Notes: generated by a model not told the origin, from the letters alone. A stretch of DNA of 64,000 nt from Mycobacterium sp. DL440 (GCF_011745145.1 NZ_CP050191.1:2838296-2902295); one strand, 5' to 3'; numbered from the stretch's first letter, positions 9,194-22,141 are shown. Translations and numbers: made by a program.

Positions 9194-12100
9194 CTACTCC
9201 CCGCCGAAAATCTTCCGGACCACGCCCTTCGCCCGCCGCGTCACCCGCAGGTAGTTGTCCAGGAACTCCCCGCCGTCGTCGCTGCCCCATCCGGCCGCCA
9301 GGGCGACCGCGTTGAGCTGACGGCCCGGACCGGGCAGCTGATCGGTGGGCTTGCCGCGCACCAGCACCAGAGCATTGCGTGCCCGCGTGGCCGTCAGCCA
9401 GGCTTCCCGCAACAGCTCGACGTCATCCTCGGCGACCAGTTCGGCCGCGCCGATCACGTCGAGGGTCTGCAATGTCGAAGTGTTGTGCAGCGCAGGCAGC
9501 TTGTGTGCGTACCGCAGCTGAAGCAGCTGCACGGTCCACTCGATGTCGGCCAGCCCGCCGCGGCCCAGCTTGGTGTGGGTGTTGGGGTCGGCACCGCGGG
9601 GCAGCCGTTCGGCGTCCACGCGTGCCTTGATCCGACGGATCTCCTGGACGGCTTCGGCCGACACCCCGCCGGCGGGGTAACGCGTCTTGTCGGCAATGAG
9701 CAGAAAGCGTTCGCCGAGTTCCAGATCTCCGGCCACCCGGTGGGCCCGCAGCAGGGCTTGGATCTCCCACGGCTGAGCCCACTGCTCGTAATAGGCCGCA
9801 TATGACGCCAGCGTGCGCACCAGCGGCCCGCTACGGCCCTCCGGGCGCAGCCCGGTGTCGACCTCCAACGGCGGGTCCGCGCTCGGTGTCCCCAGCAGGG
9901 CCCTCACCTGTTCGGCGACGCTCACTGACCAGCGCACGGCTGCCGAATCCTCGACGCCGGTGTTCGGTTCGCACACGAACATCACGTCGGCGTCGGAGCC
10001 GTATCCCAGCTCGCCGCCGCCGAGCCGGCCCATGCCGATCACGGCGATGCGTGCGGGCGCACCGGATTCGGGTGTGTTGGCCCGGATCACTGCGTCCAGT
10101 GCGGCCTGCAGCACGGCGACCCAGACCGCGGTCAGCGCCCGGCACACGTCGGTAACGTCGAGCAAGCCCAGCACGTCCGCGGAGGCGATGCGGGCCAGTT
10201 CCCGACGGCGCAGCGTGCGGGCGGCGGCGATGCCGCGCACCGGGTCTGGGTGTCGGCCGGCCGAGGCCACCAGCGCGCGGGCCATGCTGTCGGGATCGCC
10301 GTCGAGCAGCTTCGGGCCGTTGGGCCCGTCCGCGTAGAGCTGGATCACCTCGGGGGCGCGCATCAGCAGTTCGGGGATGTAGGCCGAGGTGCCCAACACC
10401 CGCATCAGCCGCTTGGCCACCGCCCCCTCGTCGCGCAGAGTCGACAGGTACCAGCGCTGCTCGGCCAGTTCCTCGCTGATCCGGCGGTAGGCCAGCAGGC
10501 CGGCGTCCGGGTCGGGGGTGTCCGACAGCCAGTCCAACAGGGTCGGCAGCAGCACCTGCTGCACGGTTGCTCGCCGTCCGGTCTGCCCGGTGAGGGCGGC
10601 CAGGTGGGTCAGTGCGCTCTGTGGTCCCTCGTAACCCAGTGCGGCAAGCTGTCGTTCGGCCGCCTCGGTGCTCATGCCGGCGCCGATGCCCAGCGCCGGT
10701 TGGCCCACCGATTCCAGCAGCGGTTGGTAGAAGAGCTTGGCGTGCAATCGCGACACCCGCATGCTCTGCCGCTTGAGTTCCTCGCGCAGTACGCCCGCCG
10801 CGTCGTGACGACCGTCGGGGCGCACGTGCGCGGCCCGGGCCAGCCAGCGGTACGCCTCGTCGTCGCTCTCGTCGGGCAGCATGTGGGTGCGTTTGAGCCG
10901 CTGCAGCTGCAGCCGGTGCTCGAGCAGCCGCAGGAATTCATAGGAGGCGGTCAGGTTGGCAGTGTCGTCGCGACCGATGTAACCGCCCTCGCCGAGGGCC
11001 GTCAGCGCATCGACAGTGGACGCCACATGCAGTGAGTCGTCATTGCGTCCGTGCACCAATTGCAGGAGCTGGACGGCGAATTCGACGTCACGCAGGCCGC
11101 CGGTGCCCAGCTTGAGCTCGCGGGCCCGCACTCCGGCCGGGACAAGTTCCTCGACGCGACGGCGCATGGCCTGCACCTCGGGAACGAAATCCTCACGCTC
11201 GCAGGCGGTCCACACCATGGGCATCAATGCTTCGATGTAGGCCTTACCGAGTTCGGCGTCGCCCGCGGCGGGGCGCGCCTTGAGCAATGCCTGGAATTCC
11301 CAGGTTTTCGCCCAGCGCTGGTAGTAGGCGACATGGGAATCCAGTGTCCGAACCAGTTGGCCGCGTTTACCTTCGGGGCGCAATGCGGCGTCGACTTCGA
11401 AGAATGCATCGGCGGCGAATCGCATCATCTCGCCTGCCACCCGGGTTGCGGTGGCCAGGTTGTCGTCGTTGTCGGATTCATCCGCTCCGCCTACCAGGGG
11501 CTCCCCCACGAAGATGACATCGACGTCGCTGACGTAATTCAGTTCGTGTGCACCGCATTTGCCCATGGCGATGACCGCCAGGCGGGGCTGCATCCCGTCT
11601 TCGCATACGACGCGGGTGGCCACCGTCAGCGCTGCGCCCAGCGCGGCGTCGGCCAGGTCGGACAGGTGAGCGGCGACCTCGACGAAGGGCAGCACCGGCT
11701 CATTCTCGACGGTCGAGGCCACGTCGAGCGCGGCCAGGACCAGCAACCGGTCACGGTAGAGATCTCGCAGCGCAGGTACGGCACTGCTTGTGCCCCTGTC
11801 GATCTCGGCAGCGAGTGCAGCAGCGGTGAAGACGCTGCGCAGCTCGTCGATGCCGGGGAGTCCCACCGCGCCAACCAGCAACCGCCACGATTCCGGATGG
11901 GCTACGAGGTGATCACCGAGGGCCAGAGAGGATCCCAGTACACCGAACAGCCGGCCCCGGAGTGCCTTGTCGGTCAGGAGCTGACGGTTGAGTTCGTCGG
12001 TGCCGGCCCCGAGCGCATCGGCCAACCGGACCATGGCCAGCAGCGCGCTGTCGGCGTCCGGTGCGCGCGACAGCGACCACAGGAGCTCGACGTGTGCCTC

Positions 12101-12226
12101 GGTGTTCCAGCCGAGCTGTTCCAGTTCGGCTGCCGCTTGCGGATGCACCAGACCGAGCCGACCGACGCTGGGCAGTTTCGGGCGATCGGTGGCAGGTTTG
12201 GGCACGTTCACGACGGTAGCGCACAT
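9194..12226 (-). CDS. glnE: Glutamine synthetase adenylyltransferase GlnE
   Basis: GlnE adds AMP to, and removes it from, the target tyrosine of GlnA1 according to nitrogen status. The 1,010-residue protein has the two nucleotidyltransferase halves of the family: an N-terminal one with [13 protein letters not shown] (about residue 230) and [18 protein letters not shown], and a C-terminal one with [12 protein letters not shown] (about residue 744) and [17 protein letters not shown]. The annotated ATG is used; GTG codons 5 and 7 positions later would give an N-terminus closer to M. tuberculosis GlnE. It lies 22 bases after glnA2 in the same direction. Confidence 0.96.
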   Translation of the reverse strand: MCATVVNVPKPATDRPKLPSVGRLGLVHPQAAAELEQLGWNTEAHVELLWSLSRAPDADSALLAMVRLADALGAGTDELNRQLLTDKALRGRLFGVLGSSLALGDHLVAHPESWRLLVGAVGLPGIDELRSVFTAAALAAEIDRGTSSAVPALRDLYRDRLLVLAALDVASTVENEPVLPFVEVAAHLSDLADAALGAALTVATRVVCEDGMQPRLAVIAMGKCGAHELNYVSDVDVIFVGEPLVGGADESDNDDNLATATRVAGEMMRFAADAFFEVDAALRPEGKRGQLVRTLDSHVAYYQRWAKTWEFQALLKARPAAGDAELGKAYIEALMPMVWTACEREDFVPEVQAMRRRVEELVPAGVRARELKLGTGGLRDVEFAVQLLQLVHGRNDDSLHVASTVDALTALGEGGYIGRDDTANLTASYEFLRLLEHRLQLQRLKRTHMLPDESDDEAYRWLARAAHVRPDGRHDAAGVLREELKRQSMRVSRLHAKLFYQPLLESVGQPALGIGAGMSTEAAERQLAALGYEGPQSALTHLAALTGQTGRRATVQQVLLPTLLDWLSDTPDPDAGLLAYRRISEELAEQRWYLSTLRDEGAVAKRLMRVLGTSAYIPELLMRAPEVIQLYADGPNGPKLLDGDPDSMARALVASAGRHPDPVRGIAAARTLRRRELARIASADVLGLLDVTDVCRALTAVWVAVLQAALDAVIRANTPESGAPARIAVIGMGRLGGGELGYGSDADVMFVCEPNTGVEDSAAVRWSVSVAEQVRALLGTPSADPPLEVDTGLRPEGRSGPLVRTLASYAAYYEQWAQPWEIQALLRAHRVAGDLELGERFLLIADKTRYPAGGVSAEAVQEIRRIKARVDAERLPRGADPNTHTKLGRGGLADIEWTVQLLQLRYAHKLPALHNTSTLQTLDVIGAAELVAEDDVELLREAWLTATRARNALVLVRGKPTDQLPGPGRQLNAVALAAGWGSDDGGEFLDNYLRVTRRAKGVVRKIFGGE

Positions 12227-12248
12227 GCCGCCGGCACCGGCGCCGACT

Positions 12249-13589
12249 CTACAGCGAGAGGTAGGTCTTCAGCTCGTACGGGGTGACGTGGCTGCGGTAG
12301 TTCTCCCACTCTGCGCGCTTGTTGCGCAGGAAGTAATCGAATACGTGCTCCCCCAACGCTTCCGCAACGAGCTCGGAGTTCTCCATCGCCTCCAGCGCGT
12401 TGCCAAGGCTGGTCGGCAGCTCGCGGTAGCCCATGGCACGCCGCTCCTCGGGTGTCAGGCTCCAGACGTCGTCCTCGGCCTGTGGGCCCAGCACGTAACC
12501 CTTCTCCACACCGCGCAGCCCGGCGGCCAGCAGCACCGCGAACGTCAGGTACGGGTTGCATGCAGAGTCAGGGCTGCGGACCTCGACGCGTCGTGACGAC
12601 GCCTTGCGCGGGGTGTACATCGGAACCCGCACCAGCGCCGAGCGGTTGGCCGCACCCCACGAGGCCGCGGTGGGCGCTTCGCCGCCGTGCACCAGACGCT
12701 TGTAGGAGTTCACCCACTGGTTGGTGACGGCGCTGATCTCGCTGGCGTGCTCCAGGATGCCCGCGATGAAGGACTTGGCCACATCGGACAGCTGCAGCGG
12801 GTCGTCGGGGCTGTGGAAGGCGTTGGTGTCGCCTTCGAACAGGCTCATATGGGTGTGCATGGCCGAACCGGGGTGTTCGCCGAACGGCTTGGGCATGAAC
12901 GACGCACGCACGCCGTCGGCCAGGGCGACCTCCTTGACCAGGTAGCGGAAGGTCATCACGTTGTCGGCCATCGACAGCGCATCGGCGTAGCGCAGGTCGA
13001 TCTCCTGCTGCCCGGGCGCACCCTCGTGGTGGCTGAACTCCACCGAGATGCCCATCTGTTCCAGGGCCTCGATGGCGTGGCGGCGGAAGTTGGGGGCCGA
13101 ATCGTGCACGGCCTGGTCGAAGTACCCGCTGTTGTCGGCCGGCACCGGCACCGAACCGTCGTCCGGGCCGGGCTGCAGCAGGAAGAACTCGATCTCCGGA
13201 TGCACGTAGCAGCTGAAGCCCAGGTCGCTGGCCTTGGCCAGCTGGCGTCGCAGCACGTGCCGGGAGTCGGCCCAGGACGGAGAGCCGTCCGGCATGGTGA
13301 TATCGCAGAACATGCGCGCCGAGTAGTGCTTGCCGGCGCTGGTGGTCCAGGGCAGTACCTGGAAGGTCGAGGGATCGGGACGGGCGACGGTGTCCGATTC
13401 CGAGACGCGGGCGAAGCCCTCGATGGAGGACCCGTCGAAACCGATGCCCTCCTCGAATGCCCCTTCGAGTTCGGCGGGCGCGATCGCTACCGACTTGAGG
13501 TAGCCGAGCACGTCGGTGAACCACAACCGAACGAACCGGATATCGCGTTCCTCCAGGGTGCGCAGCACGAATTCCTTCTGGCGGTCCAT
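12249..13589 (-). CDS. glnA2: Glutamine synthetase type I-alpha GlnA2
   Basis: A second glutamine synthetase, 446 residues from the ATG at 13589 ([20 protein letters not shown]), the same length and beginning as M. tuberculosis GlnA2. A longer in-frame start at 13637 is not conserved. Catalytic motifs are intact ([43 protein letters not shown]). The position matching GlnA1 Tyr406 is Trp376 ([10 protein letters not shown]), so this enzyme should not be adenylylated by GlnE although glnE follows it by 22 bases. GlnA2 is dispensable in M. tuberculosis and has low activity. Confidence 0.95.
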   Translation of the reverse strand: MDRQKEFVLRTLEERDIRFVRLWFTDVLGYLKSVAIAPAELEGAFEEGIGFDGSSIEGFARVSESDTVARPDPSTFQVLPWTTSAGKHYSARMFCDITMPDGSPSWADSRHVLRRQLAKASDLGFSCYVHPEIEFFLLQPGPDDGSVPVPADNSGYFDQAVHDSAPNFRRHAIEALEQMGISVEFSHHEGAPGQQEIDLRYADALSMADNVMTFRYLVKEVALADGVRASFMPKPFGEHPGSAMHTHMSLFEGDTNAFHSPDDPLQLSDVAKSFIAGILEHASEISAVTNQWVNSYKRLVHGGEAPTAASWGAANRSALVRVPMYTPRKASSRRVEVRSPDSACNPYLTFAVLLAAGLRGVEKGYVLGPQAEDDVWSLTPEERRAMGYRELPTSLGNALEAMENSELVAEALGEHVFDYFLRNKRAEWENYRSHVTPYELKTYLSL

Positions 13590-13641
13590 GAGCGCAGCGT
13601 AGGCATCGGCTGTTAATTCTGTGTTACGGGCCTGCAAGGAG

Positions 13642-15183
13642 TTAGCAGGAGAGGTCGCCCGGCGAGGCCTGGTTGACGAAGAAGTTCAGCACCGCGGTGT
13701 CGACACAGGCGTCCCCGTTGAACACCACGGTGTGTTGGGTGCCCTTGAAGGAGATCAGTGCCGCGCCCATTTGCCCGGCCAGGTCCACACCGGCCTGGTA
13801 CGGCGTGGCCGGGTCGCCGGTGGTGGACACCACCACGACCTTGCCGGGTCCGGGCCCGGTGATCGGGTGCGGCGCCGACGTCGCGGGCACCGGCCACAGT
13901 GCGCAGATGTCGCGGGGCGCGTATCCGGTGAACTCGCCGTAGGACATGAACGGTGCCGCGGCCCGGATCCGCTGATCGGCGTCGGCCCACACCGTCGGGT
14001 CGGTGGGGAATGGCGAGTCGACGCACCGGATCGCGGTGAACGCGTCCTGCATGTTCTGGTAGTGCCCGGCATCCGGACCGGCGGAACCGCGACGCCAGTA
14101 ATCATCCGCGAGCAACAGCAGGTCACCCGCATCGGTGCCGCGCGTCAACCCGAGAAGTCCGCTGGTCAGGTACGGCCAGTACCGCGCCGAGTAGAGGGAA
14201 TTGCCGGTGCCGGTGATTGCGTCGGCGTAGCCGAGCCCGCGCTGGTCCGCGGTGGGGTGCGGCGTCGTCACCAGTGGATCCACGAGCCGCCGGAACCGGC
14301 CGACGAACTGGGCTGGGTCGGTACCCAACGGGCAGTCGGCTGATCTCGCGCAGTCCGCGGCGTAGGTGTCGAAGGCCTTCTGGAAGCCGGCGAGCTGGCG
14401 GATGTTCTTGGTGATCGGATCCTGACTGGGGTCGATGGCGCCGTCGAGCACCATGGTGCGCACCCGGTCGCCGAACTGTTCGGCGTAGGCGCCACCCAGT
14501 TCGGTGCCGTAGGAGAAGCCCAGATAGTTGATCTGCTCCTCCCCCAGCGCAGCCCGCACCGCATCCATGTCCCGCACCGCCGATGCAGTGCCGACGTTGG
14601 CCAAGAACGGTGCACCCATGCGGTCCAGGCACTGCTGGGCGAATTGTCGGTAGACATTTTCGATGTGTGCGACCCCGGCCGGGCTGTAGTCAGCCATCGG
14701 CTCGCGGCGGTAGGCGTCGATCTCGGCGTCGGTGCGGCAGCGCAACTCCGGGGTGGAGTGCCCGACGCCGCGCGGGTCGAACCCGACCAGATCGAAATGA
14801 TCGGTGAGTGGGGACCCGGCCAGCGCCGCGCCCATGCCGGCGACGGTGTCCACCGCCGAGGCACCGGGGCCACCGGGGTTGATGAACAGGGCACCGATCC
14901 GGTTACCGGTGGCCGGAATCCGGATGACGGCCAATTGAGCTTGTGCACCTTGGGGATCCGGGGAGTTCCATTCGACGGGTACCGACACGGTGCGGCACTG
15001 CGCCGTCGGAATCCGTGCCGGATCTTGCACCCACTGAGCGCAACTTCCCCACTCCGGCCCGGATTCCGGTGCGGCGCCCGCGACCGGTGCGGCGACGGGG
15101 CACACCACGGCGGCTGCGCCGAGCAGGGTCACCGCCAGAGCTCGCACCACTGCCCGTCTGCCCGCCCACCGCACGGCAGTCAT
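13642..15183 (-). CDS. Exported tripeptidyl-peptidase-type alpha/beta hydrolase
   Basis: A 513-residue secreted alpha/beta hydrolase, paralogue of the next gene (Rv2223c position). The N-terminus is a clear signal peptide (basic start, ALAVTLLGAAAVVC, probable cleavage near VAGAA). Motifs are the oxyanion region INPGGPGASAVD, FDPRGVGHS, the nucleophile elbow GFSYGTE and a C-terminal TAP-like domain with STTGDPATPYQAG and GTQHTVVF (the last holding the catalytic His). It probably cleaves peptides or esters outside the membrane. It is 88 bases downstream of caeA. Confidence 0.86.
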   Translation of the reverse strand: MTAVRWAGRRAVVRALAVTLLGAAAVVCPVAAPVAGAAPESGPEWGSCAQWVQDPARIPTAQCRTVSVPVEWNSPDPQGAQAQLAVIRIPATGNRIGALFINPGGPGASAVDTVAGMGAALAGSPLTDHFDLVGFDPRGVGHSTPELRCRTDAEIDAYRREPMADYSPAGVAHIENVYRQFAQQCLDRMGAPFLANVGTASAVRDMDAVRAALGEEQINYLGFSYGTELGGAYAEQFGDRVRTMVLDGAIDPSQDPITKNIRQLAGFQKAFDTYAADCARSADCPLGTDPAQFVGRFRRLVDPLVTTPHPTADQRGLGYADAITGTGNSLYSARYWPYLTSGLLGLTRGTDAGDLLLLADDYWRRGSAGPDAGHYQNMQDAFTAIRCVDSPFPTDPTVWADADQRIRAAAPFMSYGEFTGYAPRDICALWPVPATSAPHPITGPGPGKVVVVSTTGDPATPYQAGVDLAGQMGAALISFKGTQHTVVFNGDACVDTAVLNFFVNQASPGDLSC

Positions 15184-15271
15184 GGTCGCATGGCGGCCGC
15201 CGCCGGGTCTGCGCCTGAGGCCGAGCAGAGATCAGCCGGAGACCATCCGGTGACCTTCCCGTCCTGATCGG

Positions 15272-16789
15272 TCAGCAGCGGGTCCCGGGCGGCGGCACTG
15301 TCACGTCGACGAGGTACGTCGCGGCGATATCGTCGATGCACTTGTTGCCCTGGAACACCACGGTGTGCTGGGTGCCCTCGAAGGTCACCAGGGTGCCGCC
15401 GAGTTGGCGAGCCAGGTCGACGCCGGCCTGGTAGGGCGTCGCCGGGTCGTTGGTGGTCGAGACGACCAACGTCGGAGGGAGCCCCTTCACCGAGATCTCG
15501 TGTGGCTTGCTGGTGGGCGGCACCGGCCAGAACGCGCAGGTACTCATTGGCGCGTGCCCGGTGAACTCGCCGTAGCTCATGAATGGAGCCACCTCGCGGG
15601 CGCGCCGGTCCTCTTCGACGACGGTGGCCCGGTCGGTGATGGCAGGTTTGTCCACGCAGTTGACCGCGACGCGCACGTCGGTCGAATTGTTGTAGTGGCC
15701 CTTGGCATCTCGGCCCATGTACAGGTCGGCCAATGCCAGCATGACATCGCCGTTGCCTTTCTTCAGCCCGGTCAGGCCCTCGGTCAGGTGCCGCCACAGG
15801 TTCGGCGAGTACAGCGGCAGGATGGTGCCCACCGTGGCGTCGCTGTAGCCCAGCCCCCGCTGATCGCGGGTCTTGGCCGGGTGTTCCACCAGTGGGTCGA
15901 CCAGGCTCTTGTAGACCTCGACGGCCTTGGCCGGGTCGGTGCCAAGCGGGCAATCGGGGTTCTTGGTGGTGCAGTCGGTGGCGTAGTTGTCGAAGGCCTT
16001 CTGGAATGCCGCGGCCTGACGGATGTCTTCTTCGACCGGATCCGCGTTGGGGTCGACGGCACCGTCGAGGATCATCGCGCGGACGTTCTGCGGGAACTGC
16101 TCGGCGTAGGTTGCACCGATGCGGGTGCCGTAGGAGTACCCCAGGTAGGTCAGCTTGTCGTCGCCGAGGGCGATCCGGATCGCGTCCAGATCCTTGGCGA
16201 CGTTCTCGGTTCCGACGTTCTCGAGGAACTCTTTGCCCATCTTGTCGACGCAGCGCTGAACGAATTTCTTGGTTTCGTTCTCCAGGTGGTCGACGCCTTC
16301 GGGGGTGTATTCCACCGTCGGATCGGCCCGCAGCCGGTCATTGTCCTCGTCGGAGTTGCACCACACCGCGGGCGTCGAGGAACCGACACCGCGCGGATCG
16401 AACCCGACGATGTCGAAGCGGTCCTTGACCGACTGCGGCAGACCCGACAGCAGGGAGACGGCCGATTCCACGCCGGATTCGCCGGGCCCGCCCGGATTGA
16501 TCACCAGCGAGCCGATCTTCTGGCCCGCGGCCGGGAATCGGATTATTGCCAGGCGGGCGATGTCGCCGTCGGGCTTGGAGTAGTCGACCGGCACCGACAG
16601 CATCCCGCATTCGGCGTTGTCGGGGATCTGCACGTGGTCACCGGAACCGGCGTTGCACGGCAGCCATTGCACCGGCGTTCCGGGCCTCGGAACCGCGATC
16701 CTGGCCTGGCCCTCGACCACCTGGGTACAGCCCGCCGCGGCCACGACCGTCACCGCCAGCAGCGCGCCGAACCTCATCCTGAACTTCAT
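15272..16789 (-). CDS. caeA: Lipoprotein serine hydrolase CaeA/Hip1
   Basis: A 505-residue orthologue-like match to CaeA (Hip1, Rv2224c), a cell-envelope serine protease that in M. tuberculosis processes GroEL2 and affects cell-wall properties and host responses. The start at 16789 places a lipoprotein signal with AAAGC right after a hydrophobic stretch. Motifs are INPGGPGESGVES, FDPRGVGSSTPAVWC, the nucleophile in GYSYGTRIG, and GTQHTVVF with the catalytic His. In-frame codons further upstream would give a longer N-terminus without a proper signal. Tandem with the related hydrolase at 13.6 kb, which suggests an old duplication. Confidence 0.9.
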   Translation of the reverse strand: MKFRMRFGALLAVTVVAAAGCTQVVEGQARIAVPRPGTPVQWLPCNAGSGDHVQIPDNAECGMLSVPVDYSKPDGDIARLAIIRFPAAGQKIGSLVINPGGPGESGVESAVSLLSGLPQSVKDRFDIVGFDPRGVGSSTPAVWCNSDEDNDRLRADPTVEYTPEGVDHLENETKKFVQRCVDKMGKEFLENVGTENVAKDLDAIRIALGDDKLTYLGYSYGTRIGATYAEQFPQNVRAMILDGAVDPNADPVEEDIRQAAAFQKAFDNYATDCTTKNPDCPLGTDPAKAVEVYKSLVDPLVEHPAKTRDQRGLGYSDATVGTILPLYSPNLWRHLTEGLTGLKKGNGDVMLALADLYMGRDAKGHYNNSTDVRVAVNCVDKPAITDRATVVEEDRRAREVAPFMSYGEFTGHAPMSTCAFWPVPPTSKPHEISVKGLPPTLVVSTTNDPATPYQAGVDLARQLGGTLVTFEGTQHTVVFQGNKCIDDIAATYLVDVTVPPPGTRC

Positions 16790-16854
16790 GGCTGCCCATG
16801 CTGCCATGACGTGACATCGCCGCAGGCCGGGCCTGGTCACGAGGCGCCGGGACA

Positions 16855-18246
16855 CTATCGGGTAGCGGCCAGGAGTTCGTCGAGCGCGACGTGGAAGTCG
16901 TCGGCCATATCCCACAGGTCAGGCAGCAATTCCGGGCAGGACATGATGCCGACGTCGAGCATGCCGGTCAGCGACATCACGGTGATGTTGAGACCCGATC
17001 CGTGGAAGATCGGGCCCAGCGGGTACATGGCCTTGACCTCACTGCCCAGCAGGTATAGCGGCTGCTGCGGCCCGGGCACGTTGGAGATGACGAGATTGTG
17101 GACGGGCTTGGCCCCCGACAGCCGGCTGGCCGCGTACACCCGCATCGCGGCGCCGAACACCGCGGGCGCCGCGAACTGGGTCCAGTCCTGAAGCAGCGTC
17201 GCACCGATCGCGGAACTGTGTTGTTTGGCAACCGAATTCGACGCAGCGATGGCCCTCAGCCGTTCGGCCGGATCATCGATGTTGGTTTCGAGCTTGGAGA
17301 ACATCCCCGAGACCTGGTTGCGTCCGGGCCGGTCGGAACGGTCATGCACCGACACTGGCACCATCGCTACCAGGGAGTTCTCGGGCAGTTCGCCGCGGTC
17401 GCGCAGGAAGGTGCGCAGCACGCCGGACACCAGCGCCATCACCACGTCGTTGACCTTGACGTCGAAGTGGTTCTTGACGGTCTTGATGTCCTCGAGGTCC
17501 AGCTGGGCGAACGCGACGCTGCGCTGGCCGGTGATGTTGGTGTTGAACGCGGTTTTCGGCGCGTTGAACGGGGCAGCCATCGCCTGGCCATTGAAGGCCC
17601 GGCGCACAGTATCGATGACAGTGCTCGCAGTGGAGGGCAGCACGTTAGCCAGCTTCAGCGGGCGGGCCGCGAACCTGAGGGCCCCGCTGATGGCGATCTC
17701 GGCGCCGGTGGCGCCGCCCACCCCGTCCACCGGGTCGGGCGGCGGTGCGTCCGCCTCGGTGGTGCACAGCTGCGACATCAGGTTGGCGCCGGTCACCCCG
17801 TCCACGCCGGAGTGGTGCACCTTCGTCATCAGCGCCAATCGCCCGCCCGCATGGGCGTCGGTGCCCGCCACGTTCTCGATGACCCACATCTCCCACAGCG
17901 GCCGGGTCCGGTCCAGCGGCAGCGAGGCGATGTGCCCGCAGATCTCGGCCAGCTCGGCACGCCCACCCGGGGCCGGCAACCCGATTCGGTGCAGGTGCCG
18001 GTTGACGTCAAAATCCTTGTCTTCCACCCGCACCGGATGGTCGAGATTGAATCGGCTGTCGGCGAGCTTCTCCCGGAATTGCGGCATCGCCTTGATGGTC
18101 AGAGACAACGCGTCACGCATCCGGTCGAAGGTGTAGCCGCCCGGCATCGTCGACGTGTCCAGTTCGAGTACCGAGCACACGTGCATCGGCTGCGCCGCGG
18201 TTTCGAGGTAGAGGAAACTGGCGTCGAGTCCGCTGAGCCGTTGCAT
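16855..18246 (-). CDS. WS/DGAT-family acyltransferase
   Basis: A 463-residue wax ester synthase/diacylglycerol acyltransferase family protein. The start MQRLSGLDASFLYLET at 18246 is the conserved beginning of the family. The catalytic motif HHxxxDG is seen as VHHSGVDG at about residue 145; PLWEMWVIE and the C-terminal NLVISNVPGPQQPLYL are further family blocks. It probably esterifies acyl-CoA to diacylglycerol or an alcohol for storage lipid or wall lipid. From memory it has no counterpart between caeA and panB in M. tuberculosis. Confidence 0.88.
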   Translation of the reverse strand: MQRLSGLDASFLYLETAAQPMHVCSVLELDTSTMPGGYTFDRMRDALSLTIKAMPQFREKLADSRFNLDHPVRVEDKDFDVNRHLHRIGLPAPGGRAELAEICGHIASLPLDRTRPLWEMWVIENVAGTDAHAGGRLALMTKVHHSGVDGVTGANLMSQLCTTEADAPPPDPVDGVGGATGAEIAISGALRFAARPLKLANVLPSTASTVIDTVRRAFNGQAMAAPFNAPKTAFNTNITGQRSVAFAQLDLEDIKTVKNHFDVKVNDVVMALVSGVLRTFLRDRGELPENSLVAMVPVSVHDRSDRPGRNQVSGMFSKLETNIDDPAERLRAIAASNSVAKQHSSAIGATLLQDWTQFAAPAVFGAAMRVYAASRLSGAKPVHNLVISNVPGPQQPLYLLGSEVKAMYPLGPIFHGSGLNITVMSLTGMLDVGIMSCPELLPDLWDMADDFHVALDELLAATR

Positions 18247-18404
18247 GCCGCTGATGTTAGGGCGCGACGCTGAAACTGTGAGGAAATCCACTCGAACGTC
18301 GCTTTGGCCTTCATTCCTCGCAGTGGCAGACTGGCGGTTGTCAGCCGAACCCGGGGACCGCGACGCGGCCTCGAGGATCGAACCGACCATCACAAGGGAC
18401 GACG

Positions 18405-19250
18405 ATGTCTGAACAATCTGTTTATGGTGCTTCCGATTCGGTCGAAGCCAAGCCCCGCACCAAGGTCCGCACGCTCACACTGCAGAAGTGGAAGTCCGAA
18501 GGCCACAAGTGGGCGATGCTCACCTGTTACGACTACTCCAGCGCGCGGGTGTTCGACGAGGCCGAGATTCCGGTACTGCTCGTCGGCGACTCCGCCGCGA
18601 ACGTGGTCTACGGCTACGACACCACCGTGCCGATCTCCATCGATGAGCTGATCCCGTTGGCCCGCGCGGTCGTCAAGGGCGCCCCGCACGCCCTGGTGAT
18701 CGCCGATCTGCCGTTCGGCAGCTACGAGTCCAGCCCGCAGCAGGCGCTGGCCACCGCCACCCGTTTCATGAAGGAGACCGGCGCACAGGCGATCAAGCTC
18801 GAGGGCGGTGAGCGGATGGCCGATCAGATCGCGACACTGTCCGCCGCGGGCATCCCGGTGGTGGCGCACATCGGCTTCACGCCGCAGAGCGTCAACGGGC
18901 TGGGCGGGTTCCGCGTGCAGGGCCGCGGTGATGCCGCCGATCAGACGATCCACGATGCGATCGCCGTGCAGGAAGCCGGCGCGATCGCGGTGGTGCTGGA
19001 GATGGTGCCGGCCGAGTTGGCCACTCAGATCACCGGCAAGCTGACCATCCCCACGGTCGGCATCGGCGCCGGCCCCAACTGCGATGCCCAGGTGCTGGTC
19101 TGGCAGGACATGGCCGGGCTCACCAGCGGCAAGACCGCCAAGTTCGTCAGGCGTTTCGGTGACGTGGGCGGCGAATTGCACCGTGCGGCAGCGCAGTACG
19201 CCCACGACGTGGCGACCGGGGTGTTCCCGGCCGAGGAGCACAGCTACTGA
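18405..19250 (+). CDS. panB: Ketopantoate hydroxymethyltransferase
   Basis: PanB adds a hydroxymethyl group from 5,10-methylene-THF to 2-oxoisovalerate, the first committed step to pantothenate and CoA. The 281-residue protein shows [31 protein letters not shown], the DLPFGSYE block, [17 protein letters not shown] and [18 protein letters not shown], all PanB signatures. It is preceded by a moderate ribosome site (aagggacgacg) and stands alone, convergent with a MarR gene 13 bases away. Confidence 0.97.
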   Translation: MSEQSVYGASDSVEAKPRTKVRTLTLQKWKSEGHKWAMLTCYDYSSARVFDEAEIPVLLVGDSAANVVYGYDTTVPISIDELIPLARAVVKGAPHALVIADLPFGSYESSPQQALATATRFMKETGAQAIKLEGGERMADQIATLSAAGIPVVAHIGFTPQSVNGLGGFRVQGRGDAADQTIHDAIAVQEAGAIAVVLEMVPAELATQITGKLTIPTVGIGAGPNCDAQVLVWQDMAGLTSGKTAKFVRRFGDVGGELHRAAAQYAHDVATGVFPAEEHSY

Positions 19251-19263
19251 TCTTGCTTCGGCG

Positions 19264-19695
19264 TCAGGCGAGCGCGTCGCCGAGTTTCTTGAGTAACTCG
19301 GTGAGCGCTCGCCTTTCGTCGTCGGTGAGGCCGGCAAACATTTCTTGTGCGGCGGCGGCGTAGTCGGCCCGCCAACGTCGGGCTTGTGCGCCCCCCTCGT
19401 CGGTGGTCGTCAATCGCACTGCCCGACGGTCGTTTTCGTCGGGCGCGCGGGCCACCAGGCCTTCCCGTACCAACGCTTCGACCAGGGTTGACGCGGTGGC
19501 TTGGGTGACGCCGACCGCTCGCGCCACCTCCGCTGACCGGACCGGCTGCAGCCGCTCGATCTCGGCGAGGAGCTTGGACCGCGGTGTCGAGACGCCACGA
19601 TCGCCGAGGCGCTCGTCGAAAGCTCGGACAACGGATTTGGCGGCCCGGCCGAAGGCGTCGGCAAGTTCCGCAGCGGTCCGTTGGTCGTCGTCCAC
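19264..19695 (-). CDS. MarR family transcriptional regulator
   Basis: A 143-residue winged-helix regulator. The DNA-binding region is PVRSAEVARAVGVTQATASTLVEALVREGLVAR followed by the wing APDENDRRAVRLTTTDEG, a textbook MarR pattern (about residues 50-100). It is divergent from the aldo/keto reductase gene with 88 bases between, so it likely represses that gene and itself in response to a small ligand. Ligand unknown. Confidence 0.88.
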   Translation of the reverse strand: MDDDQRTAAELADAFGRAAKSVVRAFDERLGDRGVSTPRSKLLAEIERLQPVRSAEVARAVGVTQATASTLVEALVREGLVARAPDENDRRAVRLTTTDEGGAQARRWRADYAAAAQEMFAGLTDDERRALTELLKKLGDALA

Positions 19696-19736
19696 GACGT
19701 TCTCCTCCGATTTGGTTGACAGAGAATATCAGGGTA

Positions 19737-21432
<1,696 letters not shown>

Positions 21433-21442
21433 GCCCCGAACT

Positions 21443-22141
21443 CTAGCGGCCCGGGGTTGGCGGCGGTCGCACGCCCAGCCGGGCCGCGGTGGCACTCACG
21501 AGTGGGCCGAAATCGCCGTGGAATCCGAGGATCCGAAGCGCCCCGTCCGCGATCACCCAGGGCTGCGCCGGCGTGCCCTCGATATCGTCGGAGCGGGTGT
21601 TGACCACCGATTCCACCAACCGGAACGGCAGGTCGGCAGCAGCGGTCGGACCACCGCACTCGGCGATCACCGCCTCAGACAGCCTGCGGTAAACCTCGCG
21701 AAGGTCGGCGCGCCGGCGCCGAAACGGGTCGAACCGGTCGGTGCGGAGCTCGGGAAGCAGATAGAGGGCGCCCAGGTTCCACCGGCCGGCGCACAGCTGG
21801 CGAGCATCGGCGACGGCGAGGGTGTGCAGGTGCTGGGCCGCCGGGCCCGCGCTGTCGAGCAGTTCGGTGCCCAGATGCAGGGCCGCATCGACCGTGCCGG
21901 CCAGCAACGCGTCGAGGATGTCGTCCTTGGTGGCGAAATGGTGATACAGCGAGGCCTGTCGCACACCCACCTCGTCGGCGATCCGCCGGGTCGAGGTGCT
22001 GGCATACCCGTGGTTGGTGAACAGCTCGGCGGCCGCGTCGAGGATCTGTTCGCGGGCGGTGGCCCCCGGGCGACGTGGCCGCGTCAGACGTGGGCGTCCA
22101 CGCCCTGCGGCGGTGTTCGCCGGTGTCGTCTCAGCCGCCAT
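21443..22141 (-). CDS. TetR family regulator
   Basis: A 232-residue TetR-type repressor. The HTH region is REQILDAAAELFTNHGYASTSTRRIADEVGVRQASLYHHF (quoted motifs: AAELFTNHGY and ASLYHHF). The start at 22141 removes an unconserved in-frame extension. An Arg/Pro-rich N-terminal tail of about 28 residues precedes the domain. It probably controls the downstream enoyl-CoA hydratase gene. Confidence 0.86.
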   Translation of the reverse strand: MAAETTPANTAAGRGRPRLTRPRRPGATAREQILDAAAELFTNHGYASTSTRRIADEVGVRQASLYHHFATKDDILDALLAGTVDAALHLGTELLDSAGPAAQHLHTLAVADARQLCAGRWNLGALYLLPELRTDRFDPFRRRRADLREVYRRLSEAVIAECGGPTAAADLPFRLVESVVNTRSDDIEGTPAQPWVIADGALRILGFHGDFGPLVSATAARLGVRPPPTPGR

